From: Perkinsus olseni
Lineage: Eukaryota; Perkinsozoa; Perkinsida; Perkinsidae
Direction: 5' to 3'
Assembly: GCA_013115135.1 (NCBI GenBank)
Contig: JABANP010000253.1
Coordinates: 1 to 64,000, forward strand
Length of the DNA: 64,000 bases
The notes beneath the pieces are model-generated. The model was not told where the DNA came from. It saw only the letters and a list, made by a program, of their open reading frames with translations, and searched no databases. Below are positions 1 to 11,334 of this stretch, piece by piece. Position 1 is the stretch's first letter. The number at the start of each line of letters is the position of its first letter. The translations under genes were made by a program, and so were the position numbers.

Positions 1-881
1 TTGGTAATGCTTCGTTCAGTGCCGTATTGCTTGAGGATTCACAGACCCAACTCTAGCGCCTGTAGTGTTGCTGATGGAAACTTCTACCCTCAGGCGGTCG
101 CTGGTATGATCATTTCGACTGTCGGGACTTATGTCGTCCCCTCTGCTGCTAGCGATGGACACTCGAGTGAATCTCACTCCCCTCTGGGTTTCTTGTTCGC
201 GATTCTGGCCGTGTTTGGGATATCAGCATTGACACTACTCATGAGATACAACTCCATTGGTGAGTTCAGTCGTGCGTCCGTTTAGGGCCTATTTCTGCTC
301 TGGTGATGCGTCTCTTGGCTATTCACCGGCTATAGACTTTTCTCCAACTAAGATAGTTGAGCTTCTCCCTTTCAGGTAATGTCGCCACACGCAGTGGCTA
401 CGCGGCTCTTCTACTATCACAGTCATGTGTAGCGCTCTCCATCGGGGTGGTATTGATCGCCGAAGGTCAGACTACTCTGTATGTTACTGGATTGGCTCTG
501 GTTACAACCGTGGTTGGTGGCTTGTCGCAGGTGAGGTTCCCATCTCACATTTTGACAATCGTATCAAGGGAGGCGTCCCGTTTTTTTCAGTCGATTGGGA
601 TCTTTGCTATGAACGAAGCACTTGCATACCCCATGACCAGTCTCGTGAACGTCATATGCTCGGCTAACCCGGTTATTGTCTTGTTGTTGAACCTTGCTGT
701 CGACGGTTTGATTCCGGGAACTACACAGCTGATTGGCATGGCTGTCATCCTCCTTGCTGTCTTGTTGAGCGCCCTTATACCTCCAAAGGGATTGGAGGCA
801 CCGGCAAGCGAAACTGTCGAGAAGTATGATCCCTACGGTTTGAGAGCTTCGCTTCTCGCCGACTCGAAGGTACCAGTCTGA
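1..881 (+). CDS. EamA/DMT-family transporter, 3' part (5' end outside window)
   Basis: The second half of a multi-pass carrier of the drug/metabolite transporter type (the superfamily that includes SLC35 and CRT-like proteins). Three exons can be joined in frame: about 1-259, 376-530 and 591-881. Both introns are GT-AG; the second is 60 nt, a multiple of three, so its retention would not break the frame. The product has hydrophobic helices (for example GFLFAILAVFGISALTLLM) and ends in the EamA-like run NLAVDGLIPG..QLIGMAVILLAVLLSALIPP followed by a short polar tail. The gene at 2678-4440 on the other strand is a paralogue with the same exon cuts, which supports the splice choices. The substrate cannot be read from the sequence. 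The reading frame upstream of about position 70 may already be intron. Confidence 0.6.
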
Positions 882-2677
882 GTAGACTGGGCGTATCAAT
901 AGCGTGTTGATACCTTCGCCTTCCTGATGTTCATTCCTAACCATATTGAAATATTTATCGAGCTCTTATTATCACATGTGTTTAATCGTCGTCTGATTTC
1001 ACATTGTCATCTCTCTATCTCACGACTGTCTGTCTCTCATTTGAACGCGAACACGAGTCTGTTTCGTCATCCGGCGATAATATCCGACGTGTTACGTATC
1101 TTCGAAGTTGGCTTGTCGAGTTTCATAGTCGTGAGTAAGTTCAGGGGAGAGTGAGTGTCTGCGACGAAGTCACTGGGATGACGGCAGTGTACCCGGAAGC
1201 GAGTACTACACAGAGGTCGGAAGGTAGCTTCCATGAGCGAGTTTTGTCATATTGCGAATGTGCACAACATGGCAGTAATCGGGTAACAAACGACTTCAGT
1301 GAGGAGTGCAAGTTCTCCCTCACAACGTGTAGTCTAAGGTTCCCGCTACAAAGCCCGTTTCCTTTGCTATTTAGAACGCTTGCCCTATAGTGGCGATGGT
1401 GTCAACTATACACCAGGAGCTCTCGCCGGCAGCTCATGCGGAGCTTTATGAGCCGCGAATTTCATGGCATGGGGAGTCGAACTCCGTCGCTAGGTACGAC
1501 CAACCGGGTGGTTGATCCATGTAGCTACACTCACTGCGCATATATTCTTCGACATGTATCAGCTTCTGATCTGCATCAGGAGCAGTACTGCATGAGCTGC
1601 AATCGTTCTCAGCAGAGGCCAAGCAGAGAATCCGGCTACGTCATTTTGAAATCGGAGGTCTGAAGTCGGTTTCCCGGCTGCGCATCGTAGGGTCACTACA
1701 CAAATCCGAGGAACTCCGCGCAAAGTCAGGGAAGATTTCCGCTTGCCGTGGTTCTGGCCTGGGGACGCGCGCATAGTTCAGAACTGTACACTGTATACGT
1801 GTATTACTATACACTTATACAGGCGGGGGCCGTGACCTCAAGTCGCTGACCCGCGCCACCCTAGGCTGTGAATCGGCGGGATAACGACTTCGACTAAGCT
1901 CGCACACACCATCTCGCGAAGGACCGGCACCCCAGGAATATGGAGTCGTGCTTTCAAGCGCAGAAGTGTTACGAGTTACCACCGCACAAGAGTTCCGTGA
2001 CGGCTCCTCAGCACAACGCTACTTCCAATTCATACACTCAAAAAATACAAGACCGCGGAAATAACCAACGACTTGCATTGGAAGATGAAGGCTACAACAG
2101 CCCATCACCACCAAGCAGCATCAAGCACACACAGTCTGATGAGTAAATAGACGTTATTGTGAGTGGATTGCTCGACACTACGGGCACATTCGGCGCTTTC
2201 CGCCTACAGTACATAAACAGCTAAGACCTGAACCACGGTAATCAGTCTTGCGTTCAAAAAGTATAACACGAACTCATAGCATCACAAGCCCATCGACCAA
2301 CCCTCCCACTACATAACTCAAGCTGTGAGAACAGGAAACCCCTAAAAAATGAAAATAAAGCGTGTGAGCGATTTCCTCTATAACACGGCTGGCATCGCGT
2401 TGAATGCCGCGATGATGGACAGTCACAGTACAGTCACGTAACAAATCGTAAATAATAGCTGCTAAGTACTCGAGGCCTGTCTTAGCCACTAAGAATGATA
2501 ATAATAGTTGATCGCTCGAGCTCGAGCTCATACGATCTATACACGCTGACTCGACGTCTTAGAGCGAGTTTATATAAAAAGTGATGTTGTTGATGTTCGA
2601 ACGACTAGCTGTTAGACATACTTTGACTACGAATCATCCAGAATCAAACCAGATTAGACATTCTTAAGAATCATCAA
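882..2677. other. intergenic region between convergent transporter paralogues
   Basis: About 1.8 kb between two genes that meet tail to tail. Only short frames without family resemblance occur. A T-arm-like stretch near 1470-1500 on the minus strand does not fold into a full cloverleaf. I see no gene here. Confidence 0.5.
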
Positions 2678-4440
2678 TTACACAAGGCTGCTGTGGTCCA
2701 ACAGGCTCTCTCGGGTGGACTGGTTATCCACCTGCAGAGCTCTGTTCTTGCCCTCCGCGACGATTCCGTCTTGCGATGTTGAAGGAGGCAGCAGCGAACT
2801 CAGAATGACACCAGTAAGAAGAATAGACATACCGACCAATTGAGACAAGCATGGTAGCAGTCCATCTATTGCAAGATTGAGGAAGAGCACAACTACGGAG
2901 TGCGAGGAGGCGATGACGTTAACGAGACTCGTCGAAGGATACAGCAGGGCAGCATTCAAGGCGAATATCGCGAGGGCCTGAAATGAAATAATGAAGCCCA
3001 GCTCAACTTCACCGGACATGTCTGAGGCAGATGACTCTTACTTGCGATAAACCGGCAATTACTGCCAAACCAATGACTTCATTGGGTAGGACTGTAGCGG
3101 GCAGGTCCTGGTTGTCATCGCTCCTTGCCAAGGTGAATCCAGCCACAAGGGCCATCACAGACAACACACACTGTCTTGAAGCGAAACCGCTCCATGTCGA
3201 GACGTTACCTGGGATAGAATCCCGATACTCGCAGTGGAATACGAAAGAAATGACGAGTTCTTACCGATAGCGCTGTATCGGATAAGGAGCGTAGTGCCCG
3301 ACATTGAAAGCATTGCCAAAACCTGATACAACACCTGAACTACCTAACAGTAGTACTCTGCACTCGGGGCGAAAACGCATCGAAAAGAGAAACACACACA
3401 CTACACACCGAGAGAACTATGATGAGGAAAACCACGACCGACTTACTGCGAAGGCGAATCCCAGTATATGGTCGGTGCCGACAGCGGACGCTTGGTTGGG
3501 TTGGAAGATGACAGTCTCTCTGTGGACGAACGATGAGAACGCCTCATACGGCTTGTAGTCCGCAACTGCAGGGGTGCCGGCGTGGGCGCTGGTACCACTA
3601 CTTCCGGATCCAAGCGACGATATCACAACGCCAACGAGAATCTGCCAACCACAACGTGCAAGCTAGACACGACGATTCTAGCAGGCTAACTACCACAATA
3701 ATCAAGAAGACGTGCTTCTTCGTGAGCAACTCGCCGAAAACGAAGTGACCGTACAGGCTCACAACGACGATTGCCGTCCCTAAGATGGCAGTAACTGGAC
3801 CTGACACAGATCAACAACTATTGCGCTGAGAACAGACGGGCTCGGTTTCCACGTCCTACCTTTTTCTGCGGGGCTGGTGAACACGAACGCCTTCTTCATC
3901 AGAGTAAGAGACAATCCCAACAAGACGCCACCCAACAGCGTGAGAGCCTTCGTCTTCACTGTGATTTTATTAGCCTGGCCAGTATTACCACTCCAGAAGA
4001 ACTCTACACGCTTGTTACGAACCCAATGGTAAAGGTAGCAGACGATGCCTGAGGACAAGGGTGATACGCCAACGTCACAGCCCAGGAAATCCACGTACCA
4101 GGTAAGCTCGCTGACAACCATATTATTGCCATCATCTCCCATTCTGCGCCGATCCAGTAATACTTCTCGACCGAGCTCTCGAGTATGCCGGTTGCCAATC
4201 TGACGGAACACAAACTCAAGGACCCCCTCGTAGTGATAGATAGTATCTTACGCCATGACATAGCTGGTGATGCCAAAGCCCAGCATACTGAGAACTGAGA
4301 ATGTTATGCACTTCTGAAGGCCTAGGTCTCGCCTGGCACTACGCGGTGACACGGGACGGCCAATACACAGGCGCATGAGGATGATGATAGGGCAAGAGAA
4401 ACTACAAGAGTATTTTGTAAAACGGCATACGTAACGATAC
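2678..4440 (-). CDS. EamA/DMT-family transporter, paralogue of the gene at 1-881
   Basis: Minus-strand gene with at least eight exons. Supported blocks, 5' to 3': about 4440-4252, 4199-4119, 4048-3860, 3800-3694, 3641-3447, 3322-3265, 3208-3042 and 2977-2678. All junctions used are GT-AG and most introns are 50-80 nt. The protein has several membrane helices; the penultimate exons read LLIRYSAIG then NVSTWSGFAS..GLSQ, and the last reads LAIFALNAALLYPSTSLVNV..., aligning exon by exon with the neighbour at 1-881. The C-terminal tail is polar (STRESLLDHSSLV). The N-terminus is unresolved: more coding sequence (VSEASAVYSQLDKISPTS) lies just upstream near 4450-4520. The family assignment is firm; the cargo is unknown. 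Confidence 0.6.
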
Positions 4441-4520
4441 TCACGAGTTGGATAAAGATTCCACGACTCGTCGGACTAATTTTGTCCAACTGAGAGTACA
4501 CTGCGCTAGCCTCGGAGACA

Positions 4521-5636
4521 CTCTTGTGCGCTGCTCATTCAGTATAGATGCATCCGACTTTAGATGCCGTGTCACTGAAGGTCGTATACATCGGAATCAA
4601 CGGCGCAACTTTAAATTTCCCATCTTCGTGGTGGTCCACCACTGGGGGATGGGTGACCGGGGTTCCATTAATGGCTTCCGTCGAAGCTCAGAGCGTTTGT
4701 TGGTCGTGGTCGCGAAATGTGCCGAACCAAGCTAGCAGCGAACAGAGCTGAGATTGTATCACGTCGCAGGAAAAGCAACGATTGCGATGTGCGGCAGTTA
4801 TGGTACTGACAGCATTCGGGCGACGTTTATTATTATCGTATCCACCAGACGTAGCTATTACACATGGCGTAAAGGGACTTCTGAAGAATTAACACAGCCT
4901 GGCGGACGAGCCGACTAGCTCGACTTTCGAAGATGCACAGTCAAAAGTAGGGGAAATGCAAGTGGCGTAAGAAGAGCAAGATGCGGAACCAGTAGCGCGC
5001 GCCGAAGTAATCGATATCAGTCAGACTATCTGATACTATCGGACCGATAGTCTCTTTCGAAGATCATAAACAGTTCTCCGTATGCTAGCTACGGTCCTGG
5101 ACTCGGCGGAGAATAAAAACTGAAGGTTCATGTGAGACGCACTAGTAATCTGGAGACCATCGCTCGCCCTCGTATCTTAGGCTGCCGTGCTTCAGTGAGA
5201 TTGGGAGAAAATGAAATTTGCAATACATTTGTGGACGAGAAATTGGCTGCGTCAGAGCCAACTAACACGTTGGGCACTTCTTGCACAGATGAGGTGTCCC
5301 CAGACCAACGCCTATTGACCATCGTGAGGGGTCACTCGGGGAACCGCGCGAGGAAGGCAGGATGATGAATAAAGCATGCGCTGAGAGTTGGCAATAGTAG
5401 ATAAAACCAGGCCGTAGGGTTTCCATAGGAGCCCGCCTGAGTATCCATCTTCTGTATTTTTCTTCGACTTGGATGCTATGAATCACAGCATGAGCAACAA
5501 GAGCAATCACGCGCCTGCATCAGTTTTGACGATGTACGAAAAAATGTAACCCCTAGATACCTCGTCGAGTGGAGTATACCGTGGAGCTCGCTCCAAACTC
5601 CCTCTGAGAGCTGAGAGCTCGCTTGTGTTGAACCAA
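4521..5636. other. region without a confident gene
   Basis: Short minus-strand frames (5128-5322, 5262-5510) could be 5' exons of the transporter at 2678-4440, but no splice model connects them convincingly. I see nothing else. Confidence 0.3.
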
Positions 5637-6278
5637 CTACAATTCCGTAACATGGCAGTACTGGAAAACTTGGTTGGGAAGCTCACTGAGTCCGTTAGAC
5701 ATATTGTGCATCCTTCTCGAGATCCGTCCGAAATCATTGCATCCTTTGGGGTTCCGAGTCCCCACGGGCTGACCGACTGCTCGTGACACTTCATGTTGTA
5801 GAGGTAAGAGCGGTTTAGTCCAAGTCTTACAAGGTGAACTGAACCAGCCTCCTCGATGCTCGCCGGGCATACACCCCTCGTTATTATCGTAGATCATCAC
5901 GATTCTTCGGAGCAACTCCTCACCGTGCCATCCTAACCAAACGCTTCCTCTGAAACAATCGAACGCCGCAAGACTGGAGTGTGCCGCTCCTCTAAAGGCT
6001 CTTTTGACGTTCCTCACAGAGGTTTTGAATAGCACGGTGCAAAATCGATGAATATACTCGAGAGTATCTCTCCGGCGGCTGGAAGCCATTCGCACGTTAT
6101 GAATCAATCCCAAGTCAAGTTGCGCTCGCGGCACGCCGAGAGCTGAGCGCACGACGTCTTGGAAAAGTACAATTTCCTCGAGCGTGGCGATTCCGCAGAT
6201 TCCGAGCTTCATCGCACTTTCCTTGGTGGTTGTCTTCCGCCTGATTCTCCGTCCATCATCCGAACCTACCATAATCAT
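5637..6278 (-). CDS. hypothetical protein, 213-residue open frame
   Basis: The longest uninterrupted minus-strand frame in the gene-dense part. Composition is protein-like (KLGICGIATLEEIVLFQDVV near the start) and it lies divergent to the CDC14-like gene. I recognise no domain. Its last third may be intron, since the character of the sequence changes after about residue 125. On the opposite strand a short ATG frame at 5652-5786 competes with it and could be a 5' exon of the phosphatase gene, so the call is weak. Confidence 0.25.
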   Translation of the reverse strand: MIMVGSDDGRRIRRKTTTKESAMKLGICGIATLEEIVLFQDVVRSALGVPRAQLDLGLIHNVRMASSRRRDTLEYIHRFCTVLFKTSVRNVKRAFRGAAHSSLAAFDCFRGSVWLGWHGEELLRRIVMIYDNNEGCMPGEHRGGWFSSPCKTWTKPLLPLQHEVSRAVGQPVGTRNPKGCNDFGRISRRMHNMSNGLSELPNQVFQYCHVTEL

Positions 6279-6550
6279 CTCGGAGTGCAGCTGCTGCGCA
6301 GCGGCTATGATGAGAGAAATGCCGGGCGAACATTCGAAAGGAAACCAGCGAAATCGAGAGTTGAAAACTGGCAGGCAAGGCCGGGTCTTCCACCGGCATC
6401 ACAGTTTTCAGCCTACCCTGCGTTCCCATCGTGCCCGAAAGCCAAGTCCGTAGACAAGCGTGTTGGGTTCTCACTGCCAGACCGGAGCTTGCTGAGGCAT
6501 CACCATAGAGGGTACGGCAAGGCGGTGGCCTTGGATGGTCTCGTCTCCAG

Positions 6551-7863
6551 TCACCCTGTGAAGGAGTTGATACCACAACGCTTCTATTTCACTGTGGTGG
6601 ACGGCTTCCCGGTCATCAATCCCACCGTGAAGAGGAGGCCCATATTATTGAATATCGATGACGAGCTCGTGTACGATAGGTTCTACAGAGACTTCGGACC
6701 CTTGAACTTGGCGCAGATCACCATTTATTTGCGCAAAGTAGCAGCACGCACGAACAGACGTCATACAGTGGACCTGTCGTCTGCTAGGTGAAGTCCTTAC
6801 TCGAGAGCGGTGCTCGTGACGACAGACCCGTGGTCCACTACTGCTGCAGTCGCCCCGAGAAGCGTAGTTTCCTCGATAGCCTCAAACCGTAGTATTAGGT
6901 TTCTTGCCTGCGTAGGTTCGAACGCGATTCTCCTAGCCTCTGCGTATCTGATGCTTTTCCACCATCTCCCTCCTGCTGAAGCGTTGGAACGTGTCGAGAG
7001 TGGGTACCCTCCGGTCGTGCCCTTCAGGGACGCTTCTGTAGGGGACTGCCACTACCCGTGCACGGTAAGCATGCTTGTGCTGCATGGACGCACGCTACAG
7101 TCGTCTCAGATACTTGATTGCCTCTGCGGTTTGGAGTATGCTCATTCACTGGGCTGGTACGATCCCCGAAAATTCGATGTCAACGAGTACAACTACTACG
7201 GCAGCCTCAACAACGGCGACGTCAACTGGATCATTCCTGGGAAGATACTCGCCTTTTCGAGCCCACACGACGAGCGTAGAGATCCGCGTGGTTACCCTGC
7301 CCGCATACCCGAGGACTATCATGCCATGTTCCACTCCATGGGCGTTAAGCTCATCATCCGATTGAACCAGAAGTTGTACGATCGTAGCCGCTTTACTTCA
7401 GCGGGGTTCGCTCACATGGACCTCTTCTTTCCCTGACGGCAGCTGCCCATCGCCTTCTATTGTGAACCACTTCGTGAGTGCGATCGAAGCGATCAAGCCC
7501 GGAGCCGTCGCCGTGCACTGCAAAGCTGGCCTGGGCCGCACCGGATGTCTCATTGGTCTCTACGCCATGAGACGGTATGGGTTCCCAGCGCGAGCGTGGA
7601 TCGGTTGGAACAGACTGTGTCGCCCTGGCTCCATCCTCGGTCACCAACAGCAGTTCTTGTGTGATGCCGAGCACTTACTGAGGGCCTCCCATCTCGGCCA
7701 CTCGCATGTGTTTCCAACTAGGATCGACCCTGCCAACTATGGAGAAGACCGTGGCCAGGGCGAGAGGCTCGTTGCAGCGAGGCAAGAGGCAGAAATAGCT
7801 AGATTAATCGCCAAGAGAAAGTTCATCAGCGCCATGTTAAACTTGAAGCCGAGTTCATATTGA
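6551..7863 (+). CDS. CDC14-type dual-specificity protein phosphatase (5' exon unresolved, apparent frameshift)
   Basis: CDC14 phosphatases remove phosphate from Cdk-type serine-proline sites; in flagellated protists they act in the cell cycle and at basal bodies. Exons 6551-6737, 6788-6863, 6916-7064 and 7110-7863 join through GT-AG introns of 45-52 nt. The N-terminal DSP-like domain carries ELVYDRFYRDFGPLNLAQI, the linker RPVVHYCCSRPEKRSNAI, then GDVNWIIPGKILAFSSPH. The catalytic loop is VHCKAGLGRTG with the nucleophilic cysteine and invariant arginine, followed by RLCRPGSILGHQQQFL. The family match is strong across the length. One oddity: at 7433-7437 the frame is broken by one extra base in a T/C run, exactly inside the conserved DLFF-DGS segment, with no splice sites that would remove it. 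Either this is an assembly error or the gene is damaged. The initiator codon lies in an upstream exon not identified. Confidence 0.75.
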
Positions 7864-8010
7864 ACGCAGCATAGTTTATCAGTCGCCACTCTGTTGATGT
7901 GATGTTGGTTGTGAACCATGTGATGGATCGCTCTGAGAACCAACTGTGGCGTTTGTTAATTCAGTTGAACTTGGACGAGGCAGTTTCGATGGTCGACTTT
8001 ACGGAGACGA

Positions 8011-10807
8011 ATGTCCGACCGGGATGAGACAGTAGCGAGCATTGCGCAACGCCGGCCAACGGTGAGTGCTTCGAGGCGAGCGACTCGCGAGCGTGATGCT
8101 CAAGGAAGCGGGAGCGGCTGTTCAGGTGGTCACGATATCCAGAGAGGCAGCCTTAGTGAGGCGGGAGATTCTCGCGCGTCAGGAACATGAAAGCTCTGAT
8201 GATGGGGAAATTAACGACGAAATGCCGACTCGATGCATCTCCCATAATAGAGCGCAAGTGGGTCATCGAAATCACACCACATGCCGCGTTACGCCTGTGA
8301 TTCTGAAGTACTCGACTCGCCGTCGCTCAGCTCGATCCAGAAGGAAGCGGCTTGCTCGATGCGGAAGGTCGTGTACAGAACGCCAGAATGCTACGACGGA
8401 AGCGGCACATGAGACGTGTTGGCGCCAAATACGTCACAGATCGTCAGGTAGGGCCCATGCCTCAATGTGGCCGCGACAGGCGATCGTGCAGGTGCCGGAG
8501 TGGATCAAGTGTGGGTCCTGCGGGGCCGTCCTAGAATCCAAACGCCAGAAACGTGCGAGTCATCGTGAGGTCGCTGAGGTAGAAGCTCTCATGCGCCTCG
8601 TCGTCCACAGCGTACTCGTGTACGGTAGGTTACTAGCAAGCAAAGGATTGATGGACTTGTCGAGGCTGCTCTAAAGGAAAGGAGGTCAAGCCCGGTGAGG
8701 ATCCCCGGGTCAAATCAATCATCATCAAACTGAGCCAATTACCATTGAATTCTTCATCAACTCAATTTAATTGAGTCCACAGTTTTCGTCTTGGTCCGGA
8801 ATCCACTGTAACATCCTGTGAATGAGGGAGTCCAGTCTTTGGCTTCAACCAGCATGCACTTGACTCCATCAGATGAAGGGATGACCGATTCGGTCGAGTC
8901 CGACGAGGAAGAGTTCATCACGGTCACCGAGCATGAAATAGCTGTGGAGATGCTCAAAGAGGAGTGCGAAGTGAAGGTATGGTGTCGCCGTACCAAACTT
9001 TCCGGAAATCCTATCGACAGGTACAAGAAGCACTTCAACTTGTCAAGGAAAGAGATGAGGAGCTGGTGCAAATCACAGAGAGCGAAGTCAGGTAGCTTGG
9101 GCATAGACTCCAGGCCCAGCATTGACCGTTCAGATGGAGGGAAGCATGCAACGAAGCCAGAGCGCAGAGGGACGTGACGAAAGGACGAGTGGTCTCTCTC
9201 GAAGCTCGGCTCTCCGATCTTGAGGCGAATATCCTGTGAGCTGCGACGCAACGGATGTCTCACGCGAGGCATCTCGGGTGTGTTTTAATCCGATCGTCCC
9301 GACAGGTTGCAGAAGGAGCAAACAACGCATCTTGAAGTCGCCCTTGCTCATCATGAGGACATGTACACCCGTCATCTCAGCAGGCTAGAAGTATGCCTCG
9401 AGAAAGTTCATGACGCGGATCTCCAGAGAAGGGTATACTCGCAAAATCGTTGACAACATCATTGGTATCGTGCTTGGCTAGGTGCTTGAGAGCCTTTATC
9501 GCAGTGGACAGCTGTCTAGGGCTCGTAGGGAAGCAGGTGAGACTTACGCTATGATCCAGGCTGTTAGCTGCCGCGACGAGCGCGCTTGATTTCCCTCTCT
9601 GGGTCAGTCGAAAGTGATGTTCGGCATCGAGAGATGATCTGCGATCTAGAGCGAGAAGTTGTGAGGCTGCAGCGAGAAAAGCGTCGCGTGGCGGACAGTG
9701 AGGTTTCCCTGGTGGCCAATTACCCGAGGAATGGTCTTCCTGCAGACTACGATGGCGTCACTCTACGAATGAGGTCGATGGCCGGGGCAAAGGTGCGGAG
9801 GTTGCTCCGGCCCACCGCCGAAGCCAATCGGCTGTTCGCGTGGAATGCCTGGCAAGAGGTTAGACCGCAGCTGAGGTGAGCAGCGAGCTCGTGGGGTTAC
9901 GCGGGGTATCCCGTAACCGTACGGGTTTCTTTCCCGTAGGCTCGAGATGCAGATGGGGGACTTGAGAAGAGAGCTCGGTGAAGCACAGCAGCTCAGACAA
10001 GCCCTGGTTGGAACGGTTGGCCTCCGAGACAAGGAGATTGCCGAGAAGGCGTCACGGATCGGTGCGTTGGGTGGCAGAAGATGATTCTACCGAATGATGT
10101 ATGTTTCACAGGTGAACTGAAGATCCATGTGAAGGAGCTTACACAGAGGCTGGAGAGAGTTGAGCATGAGCATCGAGCGCAACTCCGGCGGGTGAAGGAC
10201 GAGTACCACGCCCGAGCGGTCAGAGCCACAGACGTCACGTAGGCTGTTCGGAGAGCTCGAATGTCCTTCTCTCTCCTCTACTGCCCGCTATATCGTTTGC
10301 CTTTGAAACTCAGAAGGTGCAGGTGATTCCGGCCGTGCCACTGCCTGCTCGTGCGTGGTGTGAGGGGTAGGTAATCCTCCGCTCCCTCAGGTTCTCGCGG
10401 TTATCAGCCAGATGGCAACAATATATCGCTACGAAGGAGCGGAATTGGACGGTATCTTGTCGCGGCAGTGAACCTTCTGTGTACTCCCGCGCGCAGGTCC
10501 TCATCGAGTTCCTGCGACGGCGGCTCTCCTGGCTTGCCGGGTTTATTCGAGACGAGTCGATGCTTAGGGAGATATCAGAAGAGCTTGGGCCTTCCATCGT
10601 CGCGGCCCATCTTCAACCAAAGATACGCGTGGATAACATGACCAAAGAAGGGTGAGGCTCCCACTCAGACGCACTGACAGTCTCCTTACTGTCAGATATC
10701 TCTGTGAAGGCTGTCGTGTGAAGATTGTGTATTCCAAGACCTTAACCTTACCACAACCAGATGCCTCCACGAGACCCACGACGTGTTCCTCACGCCTTGC
10801 ATCCTGA
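8011..10807 (+). CDS. 18-exon gene, 607-residue coiled-coil protein of unknown function
   Basis: Eighteen exons join through GT-AG introns (about 43-90 nt), total 1824 nt, an exact multiple of three. Exons: 8011-8061, 8126-8257, 8331-8447, 8492-8578, 8641-8694, 8783-8817, 8853-8976, 9021-9091, 9134-9235, 9306-9432, 9491-9536, 9608-9875, 9940-10061, 10112-10218, 10314-10366, 10391-10451, 10497-10651 and 10696-10807. The start ATG is MSDRDETVASIAQRR. Around residue 105 there is a CxxC pair (IKCGSCG), then an acidic patch, then long heptad-rich segments such as DLEREVVRLQREKRRV and ELTQRLERVEHEHRAQLRR. The end has a second cysteine pair (YLCEGCRVKIVYS). No catalytic motif is visible; a structural or scaffold role is a guess. 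The unbroken frame over all joins is the main evidence. Confidence 0.6.
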
Positions 10808-11334
10808 GGTCCAGCCCCAACGCCGGCTTTAGTCAACTAAAGCCGACCGTGAGCAGCTTCAGGGGAAAGCTTTCGCATACGTATTAGCAATGTACTTTCT
10901 TTCGCCGGTAGATCGCAGATCCAGTAGTTGCTGATTCTTACAACGCCATTGCCTTCAGCCCAGCTTACAGCTCAGCCTTCATTGGAACCCGCGGAATTTG
11001 TTGCGTTAAGTGTCCGCCCATTGCCTTGTTCTATGTCGAAAGGAATGCTTGCATATTAAACACAACAGGAAGGCGCATGTCCGATCATAATTTATCACAC
11101 CTCACACACCATCACTTTGCTAATCTTGAACGCATTAGCACCACGTGTGGCATTCGGGAGAAGAAGGACGGAAACAACCCTCTCTCGTTTCTCGCCTGAA
11201 GACACACATGTCGAGAACAACTCGTCACGTACTCACCGCAGGCTGCCGCGGCGTTCCACAATGTGGCTTCTATCTGTAATAAGGACACCTTAGCATTCCA
11301 GAGGCTCTCAATACTCAACATAGTGGAGTTGTCA
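10808..11334. other. intergenic region between convergent genes
   Basis: The downstream neighbour ends at 11335 on the other strand. Only short frames occur (for example 11112-11321 minus); I see no gene. Confidence 0.4.

Noticed and set aside
1440..1530. Possible minus-strand tRNA (T-arm-like GGAGTTCGACTCC)
   Set aside because: Only about 55 nt separate the possible acceptor halves, and no anticodon arm can be formed.
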